Source of the DNA: Trametopsis cervina
Lineage: Eukaryota; Basidiomycota; Agaricomycetes; Polyporales; Irpicaceae
NCBI GenBank assembly: GCA_022385755.1
Contig: MU278361.1
Coordinates: 473,186-537,185 of the forward strand
Length of the DNA: 64,000 nt
Direction of reading: 5' to 3'
The position numbers and the translations under genes are program-made. This document shows, in pieces, positions 23,958 to 33,744 of the stretch (the stretch's first letter is position 1; every line of letters starts with the position of its first letter). The notes beneath the pieces are model-generated. The model did no database searches. It was not told the origin of the DNA and worked only from the letters and a program-made list of their open reading frames with translations.

Positions 23958-25986
23958 CTAATCATCTCCAGCTTGTGAAGCTTCCATAGCTTCGCTGGCC
24001 TTGCCACTTACGGCCGCCTGCAATGCGGTAGCGAGACCGGGTGGATCGGACTTTCCCTTATCAGAGTCAGCGCTGTTTTGCCTATCAGGAGGGTTGACGA
24101 CATCGTCGGGACACCACTTCATTGACACCTCAACATCTACGATGTGTGCGCCGATACCGAGAGGAAAGTCGATTTCGGCACGCGTCAGACGCAAGTTTAC
24201 AGACGCGTCGTCTGCGGACGAGCGCGGGTGCTTCATATGAAACGTAGGGATGAACCAGAACCATCCCAAGAAAACCTAATCACTACGTTATTATTGCTAC
24301 GACAGATAAAACGCTGGGATTACTTGCCTGTCCCATGTACAACTTGACGCGAACCTCACGATTGGCGTCGAGAATGACGCCCTCGGAGGCGTCGATTTTG
24401 GCCGTGATATCATGGAGAGACGTCTCCTCTGGATCACTTGTGGTTTCCTGGGCAGGGGTTCGGTTTCCTTCCTCCTCAATCTCAGTTCGAAGTGAATTCC
24501 ACGTGTCCTGAGAGAGTGGACGCATGGTGTAGGCCAGTATTTTTCCTTCCTGGGGCAGGTATTGACAAATGAACGAGATCCACACTACGAATCACGCACC
24601 TTATTTGAGAGCTCTTTCGTCACATCGTCCTTCACGGCGGTGCCCAATCGAGCGAAAGTCCTCACCATCTTGCCTTTATCCCATTTGTTACTAGCGAATA
24701 GCTGAGAAATATCGTCGTCCCCGGAATGCTCCGAGCCTTTCTTACGAAGCCCCATGTCTTCATTCTCCGTACGAGTTGTCCTTTCCCATCGCTCTAATGT
24801 CTCGACGAGCTCGTCGTCGTACCGCGCCAATGAGATCCACAGGTGACTGCTTCCGTTCGCTTTGCCCTTCCCGGTCCGTTCCATGAGTGCACTCGCAGCC
24901 TTAACGAGGTTCGCCTTGAGTGCAGAGAGTTCGGTCATTCGCAGTGTGATTTGCGTCAACCTAACCTTCGGTGCCGGCGTTCGTTCTTCCGTGTTCAATG
25001 ACCACAGACCAGGCGGGCCCTGGTGCGCGATCAACAGCGACCAGTAGTACAGCCATCGCCGCTGACTCGGTATGCTCACTCCCAGCTTCACTTTGTTGGA
25101 TGGGGAGGACGGACGCTTCATACGCCCGGCGGTATGCAACTCAAGCACATGCTGCAGTGTGTTTGTCTTGGTGTCTTTCCGTATTTCAGGGACGGAGGTC
25201 GATGTATCGCCTCCATCCACAATCTCGCTCTTGATAGGATCATCTGAGGAAGAAGTGACCTCCGACGGAGGAGTAGTGTGTGGGTCTGCATCGATGTCTG
25301 GTGGCATGATGTTCATAAGCTCCTCTGCGTGCTTTTTTGCAGCCTCTTGAGCTTTTCGACTACGCCCGATAGCTGGTGGAGTCGGCGCGTCTGACAAGGT
25401 GAGTAGATACGAGCATGCCATGGTACCAGATCTTCCCTTCCCGGCTGACTGAAGAAATTAGAGTTGTCCATGAAGTAAAACACGAGTGGTTCACCTTTAC
25501 AATGCAATACGGCAACTCTGTCGGGAGATCCGTCAAGCCAGATGCGCATCTCTCGCGCTATTAGAGGAAGGATGGCCAACGGTGGAGCACTGAGACTTGT
25601 TAATGGAACATATCAATCGCCGGATCATCTGCACGTACTGATGATCTGGGAATGGATATCTGCTGACTCTCCCATCGAAGAAGGATGCGGGATACGAGTT
25701 CTCTTTCACGGGGCAGAAATTGAACACCCAGAAGTTCTTGCCGTGTCGATGTTCGAGGAACTTCTTGGCGTCTTCACGTCTGTTGCGATAGAAACCCTCA
25801 ACACCTTTGGATGGATATCCCATGACTATAACATGATCCGTTATATATGCTAGATCTGTAGAGTTCTTAGTTACTGCCGGGTGTGTTTACCAATGAAAAG
25901 TTTGGACTACCTAGCTCCAGATCAAGGTCTTCATCTCTGAACCGTGCTTTGTTCCCAGAGACAAATCGTCGAACAAAATCCGTCAT
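23958..25986 (-). CDS. tep1: PTEN-type phosphatidylinositol 3,4,5-trisphosphate 3-phosphatase
   Basis: Dual-specificity-type lipid phosphatase that removes the 3-phosphate of PIP3 at membranes. Exons: 25986-25911, 25849-25639, 25589-25495, 25444-about 24600, then two or three more to 23958. The N-terminal phosphatase domain reads DLDLELAYITDHVIVMGYP, EGFYRNRREDAKKFLEHRHG, FWVFNFCPVKENSY, VSRYPFPDH and PPLAILPLIAREM. The P-loop HCKAGKGRSG is completed exactly at a splice junction (CX5R catalytic Cys and Arg; PTEN has Thr where this has Ser). A long Ser/Thr/Lys insert (about residues 140-240) precedes the C2-like region (VKLYMGQ, FLGWFWFIPTFH, VSMKWCPDD). The C-terminus is Ala/Ser-rich. It is head-to-head with MLH1 across 784 bp. 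Confidence 0.92.
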
Positions 25987-26770
25987 AGTTTAGGAAAATG
26001 AATGTTTGGGTTGCGAGAGTGGGACTGTAGGGATTTGAAGCCCATGGTTCTGAGGTCATAGTTGGATAGGTCCACAACCGGCACACGAAAGCACCGTTGT
26101 AATGAGCGCCAAGGCAACGTCCGGCATTCCGGCCCGCGCTGCACACTCATTAATAATATCGTTACCTTACAAGGCAGGCTTTGGTGTCGTTCATCTTCCA
26201 AGATCTCACTGTAACCTTTTATGCTCCGTGGCTGACCATAGCGTGCTTTGAGTGAACATATCTATGCAGTCGGCAGAATGACCCACCAAGGTTGATATAC
26301 CCCGCATGCCAGTCTCCTGCTTACAGACTGTGAATGAGGAGGAGCGCGTTTACTTCTAAGAGCACTACAGCTGGTCTTATCTCTCTTAAATCATAAGACT
26401 TGACAGAAGAATTCAAGTAAAGCTCGTTCAATCTTTGTCATATACGGCAGCTGCCACTGCCGATCCCGGCGACTCGCAATACTATTGAGATAGCACCAGT
26501 CCCAAGCCAGTGATTACATGAGAAGACCATAAAATAAATCTTCGGAAGTAAGGCGTAAACGCATCGAGCATTCGTCAAAAAACTATGAACCATTACACTT
26601 ACGCGATTTGGCAGAGCAAATTTGAAATAACGCGTCGCGCTAAATCATGCGCTGTGACGTGGACGCGAGCGTGACAACTTCGGTGGCTCTCAGGCTTCTC
26701 GCGCCTCTCCTTCGTGTCCACCAAAGCATCGCCAGCTGTCTGTTTGTAGGTGGTGCTCGTGTTCCAGCTC
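25987..26770. promoter_or_regulatory. Divergent promoter region between PTEN-like gene and MLH1
   Basis: 784 bp between divergent start codons. It contains an ACGCGT box extended to ACGCGTCGCGC at 26630-26640 and a half-like ACGCGA at 26601-26606, both on the MLH1 side. No gene was recognised. Confidence 0.5.
26630..26640 (+). promoter_or_regulatory. MluI cell-cycle box-like element upstream of MLH1
   Basis: ACGCGT followed directly by CGCGC, about 130 bp before the MLH1 ATG. ACGCGT is the MBF (Mbp1-Swi6) site of fungal G1/S genes, which include several replication and repair genes in yeast. Its function here is inferred from sequence and position only. Confidence 0.45.
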
Positions 26771-29659
26771 ATGTCTAGCTCGTCTCAGGGTCCACAGCCT
26801 ATCCGGCGATTGCAGCAGTCCGTCATCAATCGCATTGCTGCAGGAGAAGTGTGTCCTTGACCTCGAAGTTGCATACACGTACCTCCTTATTGACTACACC
26901 ACAGATCATCCACAGACCGTCTTCTGCCCTCAAAGAACTTTTGGAGAATAGCCTTGACGCAGGAGCGTCGGTCATACGCGTTACAATCAAGGATGGAGGT
27001 TTGAAATTGCTACAGATTCAGGATAATGGGTGCGGGATACGAGTGAGTAGTATGGCAGAATGCATTGCATGGAACCAAATGGTCGATATCATTAGAAATC
27101 AGACCTTCCGATCCTGGCTGAAAGATTTACAACATCGAAGATATCTGCCTTTCAAGACTTGGAGAAGCTAGAAACATATGGCTTCCGCGGCGAAGCTCTC
27201 GCCTCCATATCATACGTGGCCAATCTCACTGTTATCACGAAGACGAAGATGGACAGCTGTGCTTGGAGGTATGCATTCAACTAAGATTACGTAAGCTGCT
27301 AACACATACGTTGTCTCCAGAGCCACCTATCTTGACGGTGCACTGGTAGCGAAGGATGGTTCAACAGTGGAGCCCAAGGCATGCGCTGGGAACGATGGGA
27401 CAACTATCACAGTGCGTAACTGATTTGATCATCCTTTTTTGGCGCATATAAAGCATATATGAGGTGGAAAACCTGTTCTATAATACCCCCGCTCGACTAT
27501 CGGCGCTGAGGGGTTCGACAGAAGAGTATTCGAGGATACTGGATGTGATGACGAAATACGCAATCCATAATCCTCACATCTCGTTCACGTGTAAAAAGGT
27601 GCGTGCCTCCTGTTCCTCTGATGTTGCGCATTCCAAGCGAATTCTCAGATGAGGTAGTCAGGATCCGCTGCCCCGGACCTAACTACGCCTTCGGGTTCAT
27701 CAGTTCACAATACAATTCGACATACATATGGTCAAACGATTGCGAAGGACTTGCTGTCCACAAAAATTACGCCCGCTGACGGCGAAGAAGACCAGCATGC
27801 AATGGATGTAGACGAAGAAGACTCGGGTGGATGGTCCGCAGAGGCATACTTTACGAACCCACATTATCAAGCGAAGAAAATGGTCTTTCTTCTTTTCATA
27901 AATCGTAAGTGTTACGTGTATCTTGTGATATCTAGTCTTGAAAGATGTCCTTCACTACTTCACAGACCGGCTCGTGGAGTCCTCTCGTATCAAGAAAGCG
28001 CTGGAAACCGTCTACGTCAACATTCTACCTAAAGGCGCTTCGCCATTCGTCTACCTGAGGTACGGTCTACGAGCACTCTTTGCGCTTTATGGTTCAAACA
28101 TGCACAGTTTGCGGATCGATCCTCGCTCTGTTGATGTCAACGTCCATCCGACGAAACGCGAGGTCCATTTCCTCAACGAAGAGCAGATCACGCAACGTAT
28201 TGCTGATGCTATGCACGATGTGCTTCTTGGCGAGAACCAGTCGAAAACTTTTGAATACCAAGTACGCTATTTGATTGACAGCAAAGTGCGCATTGACAAT
28301 TCTCTTAGACTCTCTTGAGCGGTGGTGCAATATCTGCCCCTTATGCGTCAACTGACAAGGGTAAAGGCAAAGAGCGAGAAGTACTGAGGGATGCCGCAGA
28401 AGGGAGTGATGTCAGTGGCTCGTCCACTCCTCATGGAAGCAGTGAGTATCACGCTATTCAAGATGATCGCTACTCACCGAGGACCACCAGCTCCGCACAC
28501 AATGAAGAAAGCTCCTGCGAATCACAAAGTACGGACCTCGAAGCAAGATCGCACCTTGGACTCTATGTTTCCTATCCTAAATCCCTCACAATCAACTAAA
28601 GATGATTCTGCTCTTCCCACCGCACCAGCAAAACCTCCCGACATAAAGGTATCAGAGTGTAACCTTGCTAGCGTTTTGCAGCTACGCGATGAAATTGATG
28701 CCGAAAAACACCAAGGTAGTGTAGTCTCTTTGCTCATCGTAGAGAGGCGGTCTAAGGTCGTTTGCATATTCACATACAGAACTGACAGACATCATCCGCA
28801 AACACATATTTGTTGGTATAGTCGACCTAAGACGGTGTTTATCCTTGGTTCAGCACTCAAAAAAGCTATATCTGATTAATCATGGAGCGCTATGGTACGT
28901 CCCAGTCTCTTACTGTCTACGCAGTGGCTAACAGAGCATGACCTGCCAGCGAAGAGTTCTTCTATCAACTCGGTCTTATGCAATTCGCAAACTACAACCG
29001 CATAAAGTTGGACCCCGCACCATCTTTGCGCAAACTCATCAAGGTGGCCGTGAATGCCGAGGAGAACACAAAGCACAGTAAACTGTCGAAGAATGAAATT
29101 GTTGACGTGCGTACATCCCATTTCTGGAACTCGGGTAGATTCAGATGACATGACACTGCTGCAGAAAGTTGCTGGCATCTTGATGTCTCGCAGAGAGATG
29201 TTGAAAGATTACTTTTTACTAGAGATTACAGATGACGGCCTAGTCGCAAGCCTTCCTCTACTCCTGAAGGGCTATGTTCCCAACATTGACAAGCTCCCCC
29301 TCTTTCTTATGCGACTGGGACCTCAGGTAACGTATATGCCATCATTTGAACGGGAGCTCGTAGTAACGTTAATTTAATAGGTTAACTGGAACTCTGAGGT
29401 GGAGTGTTTCGAGACATTTCTACGTGAACTTGCCTATTTCTACGTACCTGAACCTATGTTCGAGGAAACTCCCGAGCCCAAGGCCGCTGACCAACTTGCA
29501 AATGAACAAGCTGCGGAGAGTGCAGTACGATGGCAGATTCAACACTTATTGTTCCCAGCTATGGCAAGATACATGTCCGCTCCCAAGAGTCTGCTGGATC
29601 GCGACGTTGTGCAGGTGGCAAATTTACCAGAGCTATACCGTGTCTTTGAACGTTGTTAA
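26771..29659 (+). CDS. MLH1: DNA mismatch repair ATPase MLH1
   Basis: MutL homologue that heterodimerises with Pms1 or Mlh3 to couple mismatch recognition to strand removal in the nucleus. Exon 1 (from 26771) encodes [17 protein letters not shown] and joins [21 protein letters not shown]. The GHKL ATPase motifs are all present: [10 protein letters not shown] (motif I), DNGCGI (motif II), [12 protein letters not shown] (motif III) and [10 protein letters not shown] (motif IV). [20 protein letters not shown] follows. The linker is Ser/Pro-rich with [15 protein letters not shown]. The C-terminal dimerisation domain includes [55 protein letters not shown] and the invariant C-terminal FERC. The gene is interrupted by about ten short introns, all of which can be joined in frame where checked, so it looks intact. 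Confidence 0.95.
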
Positions 29660-31609
29660 TTATGCAATTGGTATGAGACGTGCCTTCCCGGGCCCACGTA
29701 TATTTGTCTACAGCACGATAGACCCGACTCATCATTCTGTTGCTCTGAACGATCCGGCCAGCGGTTCGGCCCAGGGAGAGGCTCATGACCGTTCGCGTTT
29801 CCCAGAGTATTGACAAAGCCTCGCGAAGAAACGGAACGAAAGGTATCAATATCGTAATTAGGCGTAAACGCTTCCTTGATTTCCGGTGGCTGAATGCAGG
29901 GTGCTGAACGTCTGCAGCTGCCTGCATTCAGCGATCACATTGTGGCTGACTAAGCAGTTGATTGCAGCCCAGCTGCACACCGACTCGCCTCCTATATGAG
30001 CGTTCGTTCAATTGAGCTCCGATACCGTATAACTAAAATGGTCATGAGTTCACTCATCACAACATTCGTCGAACGCTACCTCGTGGTCGTTTGTTGCTTC
30101 ATATGTTGCGAGCAACGCGATTCCTCAAGGGTCTCAGGTAATCGGACCGGCGCGCTATGGGGATCGCAAACTATCCAGAGCTCGTTGCTTTGGTATCAAC
30201 TAGTACACGTAGTCAGGTGGGTTTCTTGGCTTGATCAACATACGGTTGAGTTCGCAGCTGACAACCAGCGTTTTGCAGGTCATGAAACACAGCACTGCAT
30301 ATGACCAGTTTATCCGTTTAAGCTACGTATCATTGGTCCGAAGTCGAGCTTATTTTCACGAACACCTGCCACTTTCGTACTTCGACGGCCGTTGTTGAGG
30401 TACAGACGTCGTTTGTGTACATCTCTCGGATCGACCAAGCTCCACGCTTAATGAATGCAAGACCCGAGTATCGTAGATCTTCTCCGTTGATGAAGCTCTA
30501 TGAGGCACGCTGTCCTGCACACACTGGGCGACGCGCCCACGGTACCGCCACTGCAAAGTTGCCTCTACAGGCTGTCTCCCCCTCGCTGGTACGTGTGGCA
30601 CTAGCTCGATGTACGGTATGCGGCCCAAGCAATTCTGATACACGTATTTTGGGGATCTGATGATTACTTACCGCTATGTCAGCTGATAGACCAGATAGAG
30701 TTCTACTCGCTGCTCAACCGACCGTCAATCACTGTCCAACCATTCGAAGGCGAGTATTTGCATCCTGTCATTCGACTATTTCAAACATAGCTTAACTTGG
30801 GGTAGCTAAAGCAGAAGTGGCACCACTGGAAGAACTTGGTGTGACATACTCTTCTTAGGTGAGCAGGGCCTCTGTGCGGGCACTACAGGAGTTTGTCTGG
30901 CCACGTAGTTCGCAAATTTCTTCTTGTTATCGCTGGGCCTAGTTATCAGCTGATGTGTGCGTAGTGAACTAATCCTTACCGGCAGATGCATCCCGACAAT
31001 TGAATGACTACCCAGCCTGACGATGCTTCTGAACGTCCTAAAACAAATGCATGACCCCAAAGTCCTCTGGCTTCATGTGCTCCTACTTGCTCGACGCGCT
31101 GGCGGATGCAGTCCACTTGTACATGCTAAGCTGGTTCTACGGGAAAGACAACTTCGGGCGAGCGACGCTCTTGTCAGCTGGGATGTCATGATGCGTACGC
31201 ACATGTGGACTTCAGGACGTGGATCATGAGGCTGACAAGGAAGGTAAGTGAGAAGGTCCATCCATCATTCTGGTTCTGATGAGGAGATTGTAGGTCTCTC
31301 AGAATGCCTACGTTTGCGTTGTTGACAATTGTTGTAAACCCTCCTGAGTCCATTAGGCTCATGGTACGGTTTTGCGCACCTTGGTCTTGTCTGCGGGTGG
31401 CCTGGACTGCTGCCATCTGCATGCAGAACTCGTGGCATACAGTGTGACCGCGCTGCGTATCACACTCACCCGTGAATCACCCGCAAATTGTTCCAAAAAT
31501 GCATTCTTGCAGGTATAAAGGCTGGCCACCGCCGCTGCTCACTTCTCAGCAAGCTAGCTCTGAGCAAGTTTTGCCTTGAATACCCCTCATCCCTGGTAAT
31601 ACCCTCGCC
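29660..31609. other. Long unassigned region with possible orphan exons
   Basis: About 1.9 kb with no gene I can name. Two plus-strand stretches look coding-like: about 30682-30770 (LIDQIEFYSLLNRPSITVQP) and about 31048-31234 (CSYLLDALADAVHLYMLSWF, then after a possible splice HDAYAHVDFRTWIMRLTRK before a GTAAGT donor at 31235). They cannot be joined into a full gene by eye. The last ~100 bp hold the promoter of the DUF1996-WSC gene. Confidence 0.35.
31514..31520 (+). promoter_or_regulatory. TATA box of the DUF1996-WSC gene
   Basis: TATAAAG, 90 bp before the ATG at 31610, a normal spacing for a fungal TATA promoter. No other candidate lies nearby. Confidence 0.5.
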
Positions 31610-33523
31610 ATGCGTCTCAGCAACCGTTTTGCCCTCGTCGCGGCTGCCGTTACGGCCGCTGTGTCTCCCATAAACGCGTATTGGATTTTTGGCGGAACGC
31701 GTCCCGTCGTCACCACTCGGTAAGCAAGCTGGCCCGCCAGACATATCCAACCCTAAACCTCTCTTTCAGTCTGGACTCGATTGTCAGCCCGGGTGTCGTC
31801 TCGTCGCATGTTCATTCGGTAGGCATAAGCCATGTATTATTATTGCTATACTTGACACCGCCCTATACAGATCGCCGGTGGAAGTCGGTTCTCCCCGAAC
31901 TATAGCTATAGCGATCTTGTCAAGAGTCAATGCTCGACCATCTCTGTGCAACAAGATAAGAGCAACTATTGGGCTGTACGTCGTCCAGCATGAATAGTAA
32001 TAACTGTAACTGACCCTAGTCCCTACTCATATAGCCCCAACTTTACTATCGTGATCAAAATGCCAACACTTACACTCCGATACGTAGGTGGTATATCAAC
32101 CGCGCCCTCACGATCGCTCATTCAGTGCACCGTAGCAACCTCTTTCAACATTTATTATTTGCCGCGCCCTGGTCCTGCAAATGAGCATATCCAAGCATTC
32201 CCTACGGGCTTACGCGTAGGTCATATTCGTCGCGGCTTATGGGTGACACCCACTCACCTTAGAGTAGATGATTGCTGGTGATGTCAACCGCCGCACGTAC
32301 AATGCGTCCAGCTTCGCCGATCAAGCCATCTCTTACCATTGCTTAGGTGCGGAATTTCAATTAACTTACTGACGGTGCTGCCTCATACTTACCCCTTTGG
32401 GCAGACTACAACGCTGATCACACCGGAGATCCGGCATGGGGTATGTCCACAGACCATATTTTCCCAGCATGTTACTGACTTCTCTCCAGATGAACGCCCC
32501 AACTTCTTCCAACACCAGTGCCCTGGCGCAATGCGCGCACAAATCTTCTTCCCATCTTGCTGGGATGGTGTGAATCTGGATAGCGCTGACCATAAATCCC
32601 ACATGGCGTACCCGATCCAGAATTACAACAGCGGTGACTGTCCTGCCAGCCATCCAGTTCACCTCGTCAGCCTCTTCTACGAGATGTTTGTGAGCGTGGA
32701 CCAGTTCCCCTACCAAGCTGGCTCCTGGGTCTTCTCCTTCGGGGACGATACTGGTTACGGTCTCCACGCCGACTTCCAGGACGGATGGACTGATAAAGGT
32801 GTATTGCAGCAAGCCCTCGATACTTGCCCGAACGCGAACGGAGATGTGACAGGTATGTATATAGCGCATAACAGTTATACTGGACAGTACACTGACTGCC
32901 ATTACCTGCACAGCGTGTCCCGTCCTGAATGCCTTAATCGACAACGATGCCGCCGCGGCTTGCAAGATTGAGGGCCAAATTGTGAACGAACCCATCGGCA
33001 GTTCCACAAGTCCTCTGAAAGACTTGCCCGGCTGCAACCCCCTTTGGGAAGGCACAGGGCCGAAGCCGACTTGCAACCCCGCTAAGCCTACGCCTGGCTT
33101 CGTTAGTGCCAAATCCACACTTCCCAGTGGGTGGACCGAAGTCGGCTGCATCGCGGAAGGTACCTCTGGCCGTGCTCTCACATCAGCATCCACTACGAAC
33201 CCCGCGCTCACTAAAACGATTTGTGCAAACTACTGCGCAGGCCTTGGCTATAAGCTGGCAGGTGTGGAGTTCGGTACTGAATGCTACTGCGTACGTAGAA
33301 TTTCAGATCACACAAACTACTGCTCACGATGATTCTATAGGGCAATTCCTTCTCCAACGGAGCATCCAACGCACTCAGGCCGTGGAAAGAATGTGCTAGT
33401 ACTTGCGGCGGTAACCGTGCGTATCTTGTGTAGCTTCCTCCATTCACGAGTATTGAAACTTTCATATCAGCGAATGAAAACTGTGGAGGAGCAAACAGAC
33501 TCACCTTGTTGCAGAAACAGTGA
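31610..33523 (+). CDS. Secreted DUF1996 protein with C-terminal WSC domain
   Basis: Predicted secreted or cell-wall protein; WSC domains bind carbohydrate, and the role of DUF1996 is unknown. A signal peptide (MRLSNRFALVAAAVTAAVSPINA) precedes the mature start YWIFGGTRPVVTTRLDSIVSPG. DUF1996 hallmarks follow: VSSHVHS/IAGGSRFSPNYSYSDL, YYLPRPGPANE, MIAGDVNRRTYN, FFQHQCPGAMRAQIFFPSCWDGVNLDS.DH.SHMAYP, SWVFSFGDDTGYG and LDTCPNANGD. A linker (PGCNPLWEGTGPKPTC) leads to the WSC domain: WTEVGCIAEGTSGRAL...TKTICANYC...GVEFGTECYC...CGGANRLTLL. The last exon joins at 33413-33478, ending at the TGA at 33521-33523. The join at 31975/32020 does not keep the frame (see findings), so the gene may be damaged or the sequence may carry an error. 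Confidence 0.82.
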
Positions 33524-33715
33524 TTGAATATCGCTATTCTGAAGCACAAAACATGAGCGATTTCTAACGTGTTCAGGGAAAAGGGGAGCTGGGCGACTCA
33601 GAGAATGGAATTTACTTTTTCGTATCCTATTAAATTTTGTACTATATACGAAACAAAGACTTCTTCTGTAACTTTGACACCGATTTGGGGCCTTTCACCA
33701 ACTTGGTGTTTGCTG

Positions 33716-33726
33716 ACGCGTCGCGC
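33716..33726 (+). promoter_or_regulatory. MluI-box element before the RING-RRM gene
   Basis: ACGCGTCGCGC, identical over 11 bases to the element upstream of MLH1, lying 19 bp before the chosen start codon at 33745. Its position so close to the ATG means it may instead be in the 5' untranslated region. Confidence 0.35.
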
Positions 33727-33744
33727 TCATTTGGGCGCGGTCAC

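Noticed and set aside
32366..33211. 281-codon open frame on the minus strand
   Set aside because: It lies exactly antisense to the DUF1996-WSC exons, has no family motif, and is explained by the codon bias of the real gene.
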